NCBI GenBank assembly: GCA_902603555.1
Contig: CACKVD010000002.1
Coordinates: 1 to 64,000, forward strand
DNA: 64,000 bases
Source: an uncultured Pelagibacteraceae bacterium
GTDB taxonomy: Bacteria; Pseudomonadota; Alphaproteobacteria; Pelagibacterales; Pelagibacteraceae
Direction: 5' to 3'
Both the position numbers and the translations under genes were made by a program. The stretch's first letter is position 1. Each line of letters begins with the position of its first letter. Below the pieces are notes generated by a model. It was not told where the DNA came from and did not search any database. It saw only the letters and a list, made by a program, of their open reading frames with translations. Shown here piece by piece: positions 19,641-29,057 of this stretch.

Positions 19641-19883
19641 TTATTGTGTCTCAATAATTTGGTAATCTTCAATAACAAGATTAGCTAAAAGTTTTTTACA
19701 CATATCTTCAACTATCCTTTTAGCTTTTGATGGGTCATTTTCTTTTACATCAACTTCAAAATATTTGCCTTGTCTTACTTCATTTATATCCTTGAACCCC
19801 ATACCATCTAATGTTTGATGAATGACTTTTCCTTGGGGATCCAAAACATCTTTTTTAAGAGTTATTATTGCTGAAATTTTCAT
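19641..19883 (-). CDS. purS: Phosphoribosylformylglycinamidine synthase subunit PurS
   Basis: An 80-residue PurS protein, the small structural subunit that joins PurL and PurQ. Recognisable features are [17 protein letters not shown], the glycine-rich [16 protein letters not shown] strand-turn and a C-terminal [11 protein letters not shown] strand. It has no catalytic residues. Its ATG overlaps the purC stop (ATGA), and it precedes purQ by three bases. Its presence explains why the downstream PurL is the short form. Confidence 0.93.
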   Translation of the reverse strand: MKISAIITLKKDVLDPQGKVIHQTLDGMGFKDINEVRQGKYFEVDVKENDPSKAKRIVEDMCKKLLANLVIEDYQIIETQ

Positions 19884-20662
19884 TTATTTTTTTTTACTGA
19901 TGACAATTTAGTTACATTAACTGCAGATACATTTGATTGTTCATGCAGAATACCCAATCTTTTTGCAACCTCAGTATAAGCAGGGATTAAATCTCCTAAG
20001 TCTTTTCTAAATCTGTCTTTATCAAGTTTTTTATCAGTTATTGAGTCCCATAATCTACATGTGTCAGGACTTATCTCATCTGCTAAAATTACTTCATTTC
20101 TACCGTTAATCTTAATTCTGCCAAATTCTAATTTAAAATCAATTAGTTTAATTCCAATTCCTCTAAACATACCAATCATAAAATCGTTAATTCTTAAAAT
20201 CATTTTTTTTACTTTTTCAATTTCTTTTTTACTAGCCCAATCAAATGCATAAATATGTTCTTCAGCAATTAGGGGATCACCAAGTGCATCATCCTTTAAA
20301 CAGTATTCAAGCAAAGGTTCTTTGAGAACTGTACCATCTTCAATTCCTAATCTTTTAGTTATTGATCCAGAGGCAACATTTCTTACAATAAATTCAATTG
20401 GAATAATTTCTACCAACTTGATTACTTGTTCCCTCATATTAAGTCTTTTAACTAAATGATTTTTAATTCCTATTTGCGATAAATTTGAAAGTATATGCTC
20501 TGAAATTCTATTATTTAAAACACCTTTTCCTTCAATAGTACTTTTTTTTTGATTATTAAATGCTGTTGCATCATCTTTAAAATATTGAATAACTAAATTT
20601 TTATCTGATGTTGCGTATATAATTTTAGCTTTACCTTCATATAATTTTTTACCTTTTTTCAT
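19880..20662 (-). CDS. purC: SAICAR synthetase
   Basis: A 260-residue phosphoribosylaminoimidazole-succinocarboxamide synthase. N-terminal [12 protein letters not shown] is the ATP-binding strand. [20 protein letters not shown] and [11 protein letters not shown] are family signatures, and [14 protein letters not shown] is signature 2. It joins aspartate to CAIR in purine synthesis. The C-terminus extends a little beyond the typical E. coli enzyme with a serine/lysine-rich tail. It overlaps purS, and its start overlaps the purB stop (TAATG). Confidence 0.95.
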   Translation of the reverse strand: MKKGKKLYEGKAKIIYATSDKNLVIQYFKDDATAFNNQKKSTIEGKGVLNNRISEHILSNLSQIGIKNHLVKRLNMREQVIKLVEIIPIEFIVRNVASGSITKRLGIEDGTVLKEPLLEYCLKDDALGDPLIAEEHIYAFDWASKKEIEKVKKMILRINDFMIGMFRGIGIKLIDFKLEFGRIKINGRNEVILADEISPDTCRLWDSITDKKLDKDRFRKDLGDLIPAYTEVAKRLGILHEQSNVSAVNVTKLSSVKKNK

Positions 20663-21954
20663 TATTTAAATACTCTACTAAAAATTAAATTTACATTCTT
20701 AAAATGTTTAGAATAACTAAAAATAGTTCTTAATTTTTTTGATGAAATCTTGCTCATTATGTATTTATCAGTTTGAATAACATTAAACAAATCCAAGTTT
20801 TCAGCAAAACATTTCTTTGCATAACTTTGAACCATTTTGTAAGATTTTTCTCTACTTAAACCAGTTTTAGTTAATTCAAGCATTAATTCTTGGGAAAAAA
20901 TTAACCCTTTCGTAATATTTAAATTTTCTAACATTTTTTTTGGATAAACAATCATATTATTTAAAATATTAGTTAGTCTTGCTAATGCAAAATCTATTGT
21001 GATATTAGCATCAGGTCCAATATTTCTCTCAACACTTGAGTGAGAAATATCTCTTTCATGCCACAAAGCTATATTTTCTAGGGCAGGGATCACGGCACTT
21101 CTAACCATTCTTGCTAAACCAGTTAAGTTTTCGCTCAAAATTGGATTCTTTTTATGTGGCATTGCTGAAGAACCTTTTTGATTTTTAGAAAAGTATTCTT
21201 GTAATTCATACACTTCAGTTCTTTGTAAATGTCTAATTTCAATAGCAACTCTTTCAATAGAACCAGCAATTATTCCTAAAACTGAAAAATAAAAAGCATG
21301 ACGGTCTCTTGGAATTATTTGAGTTGAAATAGGCTCTACTTTTAAATTAAGTTTTTTAGCGACATGTTTTTCAACACTTGGATTGATGTTAGCAAAAGTT
21401 CCCATAGCACCCGATATTGCGCAAGTTGATATCTCATCAATTGCACCCACTAATCTTTTTCTATTTCTTTTAAATTCTTCATAAAAGGAAGCTAACTTCA
21501 AACCAAAAGTAATTGGTTCTGCATGAATACCGTGACTTCTACCTATACAAGGAGTGAATTTATATTTTTTAGCTTGTTTTTTAAGCACTTTTAAAATCTG
21601 GTCTAAATCTTTGAGAATTATTTTACCTGATTGAACTAATTGAATATTAAAACTAGTATCCACCACATCGGATGAGGTCATGCCTTGATGAAGATATCTT
21701 GCTTTAATTCCAGCTTTTTCAGTAACGGAAGTTAGAAAAGCAATAACATCATGTTTTACTTGCGTCTCTATCTGATGAATTCTTTTTACGTTAATTCTTG
21801 CCTTTTTTTTTACAATAGAAGATACACCCTTTGGTATTTTACCTAGTTTCTCCATTGCTTGTGCAGCAGCAATTTCTACATCGAGCCAAATTTTGTATTT
21901 ATTTTCTTCTGACCAAATATCGGTAAGTTCTTTTCGCGAGTATCTTTTTATCAT
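20662..21954 (-). CDS. purB: Adenylosuccinate lyase
   Basis: A 430-residue member of the fumarase/aspartase superfamily. The superfamily signature [11 protein letters not shown] occurs near residue 265, [10 protein letters not shown] near 90, and the catalytic histidine segment [14 protein letters not shown] near 140. The enzyme releases fumarate from SAICAR and from adenylosuccinate, so it serves two steps of purine synthesis. It lies three bases downstream of map and overlaps purC. Length and start (MIKRYSR) match the bacterial short form. Confidence 0.95.
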   Translation of the reverse strand: MIKRYSRKELTDIWSEENKYKIWLDVEIAAAQAMEKLGKIPKGVSSIVKKKARINVKRIHQIETQVKHDVIAFLTSVTEKAGIKARYLHQGMTSSDVVDTSFNIQLVQSGKIILKDLDQILKVLKKQAKKYKFTPCIGRSHGIHAEPITFGLKLASFYEEFKRNRKRLVGAIDEISTCAISGAMGTFANINPSVEKHVAKKLNLKVEPISTQIIPRDRHAFYFSVLGIIAGSIERVAIEIRHLQRTEVYELQEYFSKNQKGSSAMPHKKNPILSENLTGLARMVRSAVIPALENIALWHERDISHSSVERNIGPDANITIDFALARLTNILNNMIVYPKKMLENLNITKGLIFSQELMLELTKTGLSREKSYKMVQSYAKKCFAENLDLFNVIQTDKYIMSKISSKKLRTIFSYSKHFKNVNLIFSRVFK

Positions 21955-21957
21955 TAG

Positions 21958-22731
21958 TTATAAATATGGAGGCTTTAAATAACCTTTAGCAGATTCTGTA
22001 AAGATTTCATAACCATTTTCTGTAATTCCTATTGTATGTTCAAATTGTGCAGATAATGATTTATCTTTGGTAACTGCAGTCCATCCATCATTGAGCGTTT
22101 TTGTATCAAATTTTCCAGCATTGATCATTGGCTCAATAGTAAATGTCATTCCAGGTTTAATTTCCATCCCAGTGTTTTGACGTCCATAATGAAGTATATT
22201 TGGTGGTTCATGAAATGTTGTACTAATTCCGTGACCGCAAAAATCTCTAACAACTGAAAAACCTTTTTCTTCAACATAAGATTGAATTTCATATCCGATG
22301 TCTCCTAGTTTTATTCCAGGTTTTAAAATTTGAATTGCCCTCATCATAGATTCATAGGTTGTATTAATTAAGTTATTTAATTTTACTGAAGTTTTTCCAA
22401 CACAAAACATTCTACTTGTGTCACCGTAATGTTCATTCACAACAGCTGTGACATCGACATTTACAGCATCTCCATCTTCTAAAATTCTATCCTCAGAAGG
22501 AATACCATGACAAACAACATGGTTAAGAGAAGTACATAAAGATTTTTTAAACCCTCTATAGTATAACGGTGCAGAGTATCCACCATGATCTCTTATAAAT
22601 TCATAACCAAGTTTATCAATATAGGCAGTTGTTATACCTTCTTTTATATTTTCAGTTAACATGTCTAAAGTTTGAGCTGCAAGTTTACCTGCTATTCTCA
22701 TTTTTTCGAACTTTTCTGAATAATCAATCAT
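21958..22731 (-). CDS. map: Methionine aminopeptidase type I
   Basis: A 257-residue pita-bread fold peptidase. The five metal ligands are visible in order: DAVNVDVTAV and YGDTSRMF (two aspartates), CGHGISTTFHEPP (histidine), MTFTIEPM (glutamate) and SAQFEHTIG (glutamate). It removes the initiator methionine from nascent proteins. There is no N-terminal zinc finger, as is normal in bacteria. Its start overlaps the sfsA end by eight bases, and purB follows after three bases, so it belongs to the same long operon. Confidence 0.95.
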   Translation of the reverse strand: MIDYSEKFEKMRIAGKLAAQTLDMLTENIKEGITTAYIDKLGYEFIRDHGGYSAPLYYRGFKKSLCTSLNHVVCHGIPSEDRILEDGDAVNVDVTAVVNEHYGDTSRMFCVGKTSVKLNNLINTTYESMMRAIQILKPGIKLGDIGYEIQSYVEEKGFSVVRDFCGHGISTTFHEPPNILHYGRQNTGMEIKPGMTFTIEPMINAGKFDTKTLNDGWTAVTKDKSLSAQFEHTIGITENGYEIFTESAKGYLKPPYL

Positions 22732-23422
22732 TTATAATTTTTAGTTTTTTTTCTATTACAATTTCTTTTGTTGTTATCTTGCATCTGTAAGCTAAAAAGT
22801 TAGCACCTGCTTTTTTTGCAATTAAAAAATTTTTATAATATTCACTGTCAATATCTTTTGCTATTTTAAATTTTTCCATATTTTCTATTTGAATTAAAAA
22901 TAATAAGTAACTTTTATAACCTTTTTTTGTGGCATCAATAAGGGTAAGCAAATGCTTAGATCCTCTTGTAGTGATCGCATCAGGAAATTCAGCAGTTTTT
23001 CCGCCTCTAAAAAGAGTTACATTTTTTACTTCTATAAAAATTTTTTGTTTATTTTTTTCTATTAAAAAGTCAAATCGTGTATCTTTATTAAAGAAAACTT
23101 CTGGTTTAATATTTTCAACACTCTTAAATTCTTTAATTAAATTATTTTTTAATCCATGATTTACTATTTTATTAGCCATATGAGTGTTAACTCCCACTAA
23201 ATTTTTTTGAGCCAAGATAATTTCTAACCCATATTTTAATTTTCTTTTAGGGTCATCATGTTTAAGAAGATAAACTTCATTACCTTCATCAAGAAGGCCT
23301 TTCATTGAACCTGTGTTTGGGCAATGAGCTGTGACAATTTCTTTGTTCAATTTAACATCTACAAAAAAACGTTTATATCTTTTGATTAATTTGCCTTTTA
23401 TTAAAGACTTGGTAAATTCCAT
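22724..23422 (-). CDS. sfsA: SfsA family protein (sugar fermentation stimulation protein homologue)
   Basis: A 232-residue SfsA protein. Characteristic segments include RFFVDVKLN, TAHCPNTGSMKGLL near residue 36, FLIEKNKQKIFIEVKNVTLFR and FPDAITTRGSKHL. The central part has a nuclease-like core (D, E-x-K), and the family is reported to bind DNA or nucleic acid; its role is unclear. I start at ATG 23422 rather than a TTG two codons upstream. It is the first gene of the operon leading into map and the purine genes, and faces the cinA-like gene across 20 bases. Confidence 0.88.
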   Translation of the reverse strand: MEFTKSLIKGKLIKRYKRFFVDVKLNKEIVTAHCPNTGSMKGLLDEGNEVYLLKHDDPKRKLKYGLEIILAQKNLVGVNTHMANKIVNHGLKNNLIKEFKSVENIKPEVFFNKDTRFDFLIEKNKQKIFIEVKNVTLFRGGKTAEFPDAITTRGSKHLLTLIDATKKGYKSYLLFLIQIENMEKFKIAKDIDSEYYKNFLIAKKAGANFLAYRCKITTKEIVIEKKLKIIND

Positions 23423-23458
23423 ATTCAAATTATATATATAAAATGATTAAAAAAACAA
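23409..23458. promoter_or_regulatory. Overlapping divergent promoters between sfsA and the cinA-like gene
   Basis: Only 20 bases separate the two start codons. On the minus strand, TATAAT (23429-23434) with TTGTTT 18 bases upstream (23453-23458) would start transcription at or next to the sfsA ATG. On the plus strand, TTGGTA (23409-23414) with an overlapping TATATA run (23431-23440) could serve the other gene. Both transcripts would have almost no leader. Predicted by eye only. Confidence 0.45.
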
Positions 23459-24192
23459 AAATAAATGCTGCAATACTAATTATTGGTAATGAAATTTTAT
23501 CTGGAAGAACTCAAGATACTAATACAAGTACACTAGCTAAATGGTTAAATTCAATTGGTGTAATAGTTAACGAAGTAAGAGTTATTCCTGATATTGAGAA
23601 AATAATTATCGATACCCTAAATATTTTGAGAAAAAATAATGATTACGTTTTTACAACTGGAGGCATTGGCCCTACCCATGATGATATTACAGCAGAGTCA
23701 GTTTCTAAAGCCTTTGGTTTAAAATATGAAATTCATGAAGAAGCATTTAAAATTTTAGAGTCGTATTATAATCCAGGAGAATTTAACGAAGGTAGGCAAA
23801 AAATGGTATGGATGCCAGAGAATGCAGATTTAATTTTAAATCCAACAAGTGGTGCTCCAGGGTTTAGCGTTAAAAATGTGTTTTGCTTACCTGGAGTACC
23901 TTCAATTTTAAAATCAATGTTAGGAGATTTAAAAAATAAAATAATTGGGGGAGAGCCAATATTGAGTCATACAATTAGCTTAAGAACAGTTGAAAGTGAA
24001 ATAGCAAATTCATTAACAAAAGTGCAAGATCAAAATAAAGATGTTGAAATAGGTAGCTATCCATTTTTTCATGCAGGCAAATTGGGAGTTTCAATTGTAT
24101 TAAGGTCAGAGAATCAATCTAAAATAGATAATTGCAATTTACAAATTTTAGAATTCATCAAAGAAAAAAAAATTGAAATAGTAGATCGATAA
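23443..24192 (+). CDS. Molybdopterin-binding domain protein, CinA N-terminal type
   Basis: A 249-residue protein made of the MoCF-biosynthesis/molybdopterin-binding domain found at the N-terminus of CinA. Visible motifs are IIGNEILSGRTQDTN, the TTGGIGPTHDDITAE loop near residue 72 and CLPGVPS near 150. In CinA this domain hydrolyses ADP-ribose-type pyrophosphates; the C-terminal nicotinamide-mononucleotide deamidase domain is absent here. The protein may therefore act in nucleotide clean-up. It overlaps the downstream gamma-glutamylcyclotransferase-like gene by one base and diverges from sfsA. Confidence 0.8.
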   Translation: MIKKTKINAAILIIGNEILSGRTQDTNTSTLAKWLNSIGVIVNEVRVIPDIEKIIIDTLNILRKNNDYVFTTGGIGPTHDDITAESVSKAFGLKYEIHEEAFKILESYYNPGEFNEGRQKMVWMPENADLILNPTSGAPGFSVKNVFCLPGVPSILKSMLGDLKNKIIGGEPILSHTISLRTVESEIANSLTKVQDQNKDVEIGSYPFFHAGKLGVSIVLRSENQSKIDNCNLQILEFIKEKKIEIVDR

Positions 24193-24593
24193 TGCTTTAC
24201 TTTGCATACGGCAGTAATCTTCATCATTTTCAAATGAAACGTAGATGCAAAGATAGTTTTTTTTTAAAAAAAATTAATCTTAAAGATTTTAAATTAACTT
24301 TTAGAAGTAAATATCGTGCCGCAGATATTGAAAAAAAAAAAAATTCATTAGTACCAGGTGGATTATTTGAGATTTCTAAAAGTGATGAAAAAAAACTTGA
24401 TAAATATGAAGACTATCCAATTCTATATACTAAATATTATTTTTATTATTATGGTAAAAAAGTTATGACTTATACAATGGTTAAAAAAAGTTCTTTTAGA
24501 TTTCCAACAGAAAAATATTTAAATGTAGTTAAACGTGGATATAAAGATTGTAATATAGATCAAAAATATTTAAGAAAAGCTTTAAAACCATAA
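24192..24593 (+). CDS. Gamma-glutamylcyclotransferase-like (AIG2/GGCT fold) protein
   Basis: A 133-residue protein with the GGCT-fold signature FAYGSNL at residues 4-10 and a glutamate-containing helix (KLDKYEDYP). GGCT-like proteins cyclise gamma-glutamyl peptides or amines to 5-oxoproline. The expected beta-barrel segments (LVPGGLFEIS, KKVMTYTMV) are present. It overlaps the CinA-like gene by a base, suggesting a shared transcript. The exact substrate is unknown. Confidence 0.75.
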   Translation: MLYFAYGSNLHHFQMKRRCKDSFFLKKINLKDFKLTFRSKYRAADIEKKKNSLVPGGLFEISKSDEKKLDKYEDYPILYTKYYFYYYGKKVMTYTMVKKSSFRFPTEKYLNVVKRGYKDCNIDQKYLRKALKP

Positions 24594-24618
24594 TTTATTT
24601 TTTTAAAATATTTAATTT

Positions 24619-26388
24619 ATGAATTTTTTGATAGATCCTATTATTCACCCATTATTACAAGTTCTAATAACTTTTATTCTATGCTCTGGAATTTTAAATA
24701 TAGGAAGACTAATTAATGTAAGATTTTTTAAAAATTATAATTACCATTTTTTTGATTTATCAATTGGAACTATTGTTTTATCACAATTAATTTTTATATT
24801 TTTTATTTTTGGATTTTTTAGAGAAATTATAAGTATTCTGTCATACTTATTAATTTTATTTGGTATCGTAAATGTAAGTTTGTTTAAAAAAGTTAAACTA
24901 TTTTTTATATCGTTTATCAAAAATAAAATTGATTACTCTACAATATTGATTTTAATTATAATCATATCTTTTGCTTTAATTTCAATAGGACCACCAACTA
25001 TGGCTGATGCGTTAGAATATCACTTTGGTATACCTTTATACTTATTGAATTACTCTAATTTACCAAATCAAAATATTTGGTTGCACGGTTCTTTGTTTGG
25101 TAATGGAGAATTATTTAATGCAATCGGATTATATTTAAATTCTGATAATTTTTTCACGTTTTTTCAATTTTTATCTTTACTACTTTTTTTTGAATTTTTT
25201 AAAAACAAAGAAAAAAATAGTTTAAAATCAAAATTTATATTTTTTTTTATAATAAGTTCACCTGTAATATTGTTCTTAATTTCAGGGCCTAAACCATTAT
25301 TATTTCCTCAACTTCTCACAACTGCTGCACTTTATATCTTTATTAAAGAAAAAAAATTTAAAGTTGGAAATATACTTTTAATAAGTATTTTGTTAATGGG
25401 GGCGGTACAATTTAAATTATCTTTCGTTTTATCCTGTGCCTTTTTAGGTGTATTAGTATTAATAAGAACTTTTCAAAATGATAAGAAAGTTGTTTCTTAT
25501 TTATTTTTATTACTATTATTCTTTTTTTTACCAAAAGTGATCTATAACCTTTATCAAGTATCTGAATTTAATCTTATTAATGTATTTACTACTTCACCAA
25601 GTGATTTTTTAACTAATTTGAGTGTTTATAGGGAAAGTAGTTTCATTTTTCCAATTAATTTATTTATTCCAAATTCTTTAGGAGGCATAACAACTATACT
25701 GGGTTTTCAATTATTATTATTAGTATTAATTAAAAAAAATACAAAAGAATTTAATTTAATTTTAATAATTATTTTTTTTACAATTATTTTACATTTTACT
25801 TTTGGTCAACAAACATCAAAAATATATTTTGAATTTTTATTATGGGTTAGTGTTGGTTTTTATTTTTTGAATAAAAAATACTTTAATTATAAGTTATTCA
25901 CCTATTTGTTATTTCCTCAAGTAATTTTAGTAGCCGTCATAGCCTTATATTTTTCTACTCTAAGTTTTATTTCCTTAATAAGTTTGGACAAGAGAGATGA
26001 ATTTATGAAAAAAAACTCTTTTGAATATGAAGCAATTAAGTGGTCAAATAACCAAATTTCTCCTGAAGATTTAATAATTTCAGAATTAAGATCAAATGTA
26101 TTTTTTATAAATGAAGTAATTCCATTAGAGGGATCAGAGAACATGTTAAAATTACAGAAAACAAATAAGTTTATTGAATATTTAAAAGAAAAAAAACCAA
26201 AGTTTATAATCTCTTATAAAAAAAACTATGATAATCATTTTTTAGAAAAGTGTATTGGGGGTATTTATAAAAGTTCTGATATGTTTGAAAAAAGCTCAAG
26301 AAATCCTTTTAATAAAGGAGAAAAGTATAAAATTTATATTTATCATTTTAATTCTGACAAATTGAATTATTGTACAAACTTAAATTGA
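24619..26388 (+). CDS. Multi-pass membrane protein, GT-C-type glycosyltransferase candidate
   Basis: A 589-residue protein with about a dozen hydrophobic helices and a C-terminal soluble domain of about 130 residues (from around 455). After helix four comes GPPTMADALEYHFGIP, an acidic first-loop motif like those of GT-C sugar transferases that use lipid-linked donors. The C-terminal part (SNNQISPEDLIISEL) resembles the periplasmic tail in such proteins. No precise family recognised. It starts the plus-strand half of the glycan island and precedes a GT2 gene that could make its lipid-linked donor. Confidence 0.6.
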   Translation: MNFLIDPIIHPLLQVLITFILCSGILNIGRLINVRFFKNYNYHFFDLSIGTIVLSQLIFIFFIFGFFREIISILSYLLILFGIVNVSLFKKVKLFFISFIKNKIDYSTILILIIIISFALISIGPPTMADALEYHFGIPLYLLNYSNLPNQNIWLHGSLFGNGELFNAIGLYLNSDNFFTFFQFLSLLLFFEFFKNKEKNSLKSKFIFFFIISSPVILFLISGPKPLLFPQLLTTAALYIFIKEKKFKVGNILLISILLMGAVQFKLSFVLSCAFLGVLVLIRTFQNDKKVVSYLFLLLLFFFLPKVIYNLYQVSEFNLINVFTTSPSDFLTNLSVYRESSFIFPINLFIPNSLGGITTILGFQLLLLVLIKKNTKEFNLILIIIFFTIILHFTFGQQTSKIYFEFLLWVSVGFYFLNKKYFNYKLFTYLLFPQVILVAVIALYFSTLSFISLISLDKRDEFMKKNSFEYEAIKWSNNQISPEDLIISELRSNVFFINEVIPLEGSENMLKLQKTNKFIEYLKEKKPKFIISYKKNYDNHFLEKCIGGIYKSSDMFEKSSRNPFNKGEKYKIYIYHFNSDKLNYCTNLN

Positions 26389-26396
26389 AAATAAAT

Positions 26397-27092
26397 ATGA
26401 AGTTAAGCGTAATTATACCCTGCTTTAATGAAGAGAAAACGATTATTGAAATCATTAATATTGTAAAAAAACAAATAAATGAAAATGATGAAATAATAGT
26501 TATAGATGATTATTCATCTGACAATAGCAGAAAACTTTTGCAAGAGAAATTAAATGGGAAAATTGATCGTTTGATATTTAATGAAAAAAATTTTGGAAAA
26601 GGTTATTCAATTAGAAGAGGAATAGAAGAAGCCTCAGGTGAAATAATATTAATACAGGACGCTGATTTAGAATATGATCCCAGCGATTATGATAAATTAC
26701 TAAAACCTATAATTGACGGAAAAGCAGATGTTGTATATGGATCTCGATTTGTGGGGTCTGAAGAGAAAAGAGTTATTTATTTTTGGCATATGATTGGAAA
26801 TAAACTTTTAACTTTATTATCTAATATGCTAACAAATTTAAATCTCACTGACATGGAAGTTTGTTATAAAGCTTTTAGAAGTGATGTGATTAAAAATCTA
26901 AATTTAAAAGAAAATCGTTTTGGTTTTGAACCTGAAATAACTGCTAAAATTTCAAAAAAGAAATTACGTATTTATGAAGTTGGAGTCAAATATTTTGGAA
27001 GAACATATCTCGATGGAAAAAAAATAACTTGGCGGGATGGATTTAGTGCACTTCGATGTATCTTTTATTATAATTTATTTAAAAATTCTTAA
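26397..27092 (+). CDS. Family 2 glycosyltransferase, polyprenyl-phosphate hexose transferase-like
   Basis: A 231-residue GT-A-fold enzyme of the DPM1-like GT2 group. SVIIPCFNEEKTI opens the nucleotide-binding domain, DDYSSDNSRK follows, and the metal-binding DAD is in IQDADLEYDPSDY. FVGSEEKRV, MEVCYKAFRSDV and the FGFEPEITAKI motif are typical of this group, and TYLDGKKITWRDG is its C-terminal signature. Members usually transfer a sugar to polyprenyl phosphate on the cytoplasmic face. There are no membrane helices. I use ATG 26397; upstream in-frame TTG codons overlap the preceding gene. It sits between the GT-C candidate and an acyltransferase. Confidence 0.8.
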   Translation: MKLSVIIPCFNEEKTIIEIINIVKKQINENDEIIVIDDYSSDNSRKLLQEKLNGKIDRLIFNEKNFGKGYSIRRGIEEASGEIILIQDADLEYDPSDYDKLLKPIIDGKADVVYGSRFVGSEEKRVIYFWHMIGNKLLTLLSNMLTNLNLTDMEVCYKAFRSDVIKNLNLKENRFGFEPEITAKISKKKLRIYEVGVKYFGRTYLDGKKITWRDGFSALRCIFYYNLFKNS

Positions 27093-27104
27093 TTTTATTA
27101 AAAA

Positions 27105-29057
27105 ATGCAAATAAAATATAGACCAGAGATTGATGGTTTAAGAGCAATATCTGTAATTGCAGTAATTATTTATCATGCTCGATTAAATTTTAATGGATAT
27201 AATTTATTACAAGGTGGTTTTATTGGTGTAGATATTTTTTTTGTAATATCAGGGTATTTAATTGGATCCATCATTTTAAAAGAACTTATTACAAAAAATA
27301 CTTTTTCATTTTTAAATTTTTACGAAAGAAGAGCTAGAAGAATACTTCCAGCACTCTTCTTTGTTTTAATTGCAAGCATGATACTTGCATGGATTTATCT
27401 CATGCCAAGTTCTTTATATGAATTCTCGATTTCATTAATTTCTTCGTTAGGTTTTGTTTCAAATATATTTTTTCATTATAGTGGATTAGAATACGGTGCT
27501 GATAACAGTTTTTATAAACCTTTATTACATACTTGGTCATTATCTGTTGAAGAGCAGTTTTATATTATTTTTCCAATTATTTTAATTATTTGTTTTAGAT
27601 TTTTTAAGAATCACATTTTAAAGATATTCTTTATATTAATTTTGATAAGTTTTTTCCTAGCAGAATGGGGAAGTCGAAATTATGCATCTGCATCATTTTA
27701 TTTTATCCATACTCGTTTATGGGAATTATTAGCTGGAGTAATTTTAGCTAAGTTGGAGATTCAATACGGGAGAAAAACGATACAACCGTGGACAAAAATT
27801 TTACCTTCAATTGGAATTATTCTAATAACTATATCCTTAGTTTTTTTTGATGACAAAATGCGTCATCCTTCTTTTTACACATTAGGCCCAATTATTGGAG
27901 TAATGTTGATTATTTGGTATTCAAATAAGAATGAAATACTAACAAAATTATTATCTACAAAAATTTTTGTTGGTATAGGTTTAATATCTTATCCTCTTTA
28001 TCTGTGGCATTACCCAATATTTTCTTTTGTTTTGATTCATGGTGGTGGAGTAAATAAATTTTTAATAGCTTTTTTAATAATTTTTTTTTCCATAATAACT
28101 TATTTTTTCGTAGAAAATTTGTATAGAAGAAAAGCAAGTAAGAAGTTTTTTCTTATATCATTAATTATTTCGTTAATTTTTATGATATCTTTGAATATTA
28201 GTTATTTGACATCAAATAATTTTTTAAATGAAAAAAAATTCACCAATTTTGAGTTAAACCAAAATTATACTTGGGATAACGATATATATTTTAAAAAAAG
28301 AAATGAATATTTAGATAATTTTAAAATAGATGAGTTTAATAATTTTAAAAATAAGCAAAATACATTAATTATTGGAAATTCACATGGTGAAGACCTTTAT
28401 ATCGTATTAAAAACAAATGAGGAAATTTTTGAAAATATAGAGATTGGACTTTACGTTACTGAAATATGGTGTCTTAAAAATTTTTTAAAATCAGAAAAAT
28501 GCCAACAATCCAAAAGACTTAACGATGAAAATAAAAAAATTGAAAAAAATATATCTAATAGAAATAAGAAACTTATAAATGATGCTGACATCATTATCCT
28601 AAGTTCATATTGGTCAAACAAGGATTTGGATGAGCTTGAAGAAGTGATAAAAACATTAAAAAGGCTTAATAAAAAAATTATTTTAACATCAAATTCACCT
28701 GTTTTTCAAAGTGATATTTATTTAGGTCAAGAGTTTACTTTAATAGATTATTTCACATACAAAAATCAAAGACTCCCCTCTAAAAATGAATTGATTGAAA
28801 TTGAAAAAGATTATTACAACAAACAACTAGAGCATATAAAAAATATTAATAATAAATTAGAAAATATTTCGGTTAAATTAGATGTTATTTATTTTGAAAA
28901 AGAGCAGTATGTTTGTATTGAAAACAAGAAAAGATGTAGGGTTTTGACGGACAAAAATGAAAAAATATTCTATGATGGTTCACACTACACTATAGAGGGT
29001 GCTAGGTTTTTTGGAAAATTAATTAATAATTTAAAGTGGTTTGATGAGATTAAGTAA
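27105..29057 (+). CDS. Membrane acyltransferase with C-terminal SGNH domain (OafA/YrhL type)
   Basis: A 650-residue two-domain protein. The N-terminal acyltransferase-3 domain (about 1-375, ten to eleven helices) starts with YRPEIDGLRAISVIAV and contains a conserved histidine (IYHARLN), GVDIFFVISGYLI, FYERRARRILPAL and TWSLSVEEQFY. The C-terminal periplasmic SGNH hydrolase-like domain (about 400-645) has IIGNSHGEDL near residue 421 and the DGSHYT Asp-His pair near 624. The architecture matches OafA-type enzymes that O-acetylate O-antigen or other surface glycans. It lies within the plus-strand half of the glycan island. Confidence 0.88.
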   Translation: MQIKYRPEIDGLRAISVIAVIIYHARLNFNGYNLLQGGFIGVDIFFVISGYLIGSIILKELITKNTFSFLNFYERRARRILPALFFVLIASMILAWIYLMPSSLYEFSISLISSLGFVSNIFFHYSGLEYGADNSFYKPLLHTWSLSVEEQFYIIFPIILIICFRFFKNHILKIFFILILISFFLAEWGSRNYASASFYFIHTRLWELLAGVILAKLEIQYGRKTIQPWTKILPSIGIILITISLVFFDDKMRHPSFYTLGPIIGVMLIIWYSNKNEILTKLLSTKIFVGIGLISYPLYLWHYPIFSFVLIHGGGVNKFLIAFLIIFFSIITYFFVENLYRRKASKKFFLISLIISLIFMISLNISYLTSNNFLNEKKFTNFELNQNYTWDNDIYFKKRNEYLDNFKIDEFNNFKNKQNTLIIGNSHGEDLYIVLKTNEEIFENIEIGLYVTEIWCLKNFLKSEKCQQSKRLNDENKKIEKNISNRNKKLINDADIIILSSYWSNKDLDELEEVIKTLKRLNKKIILTSNSPVFQSDIYLGQEFTLIDYFTYKNQRLPSKNELIEIEKDYYNKQLEHIKNINNKLENISVKLDVIYFEKEQYVCIENKKRCRVLTDKNEKIFYDGSHYTIEGARFFGKLINNLKWFDEIK

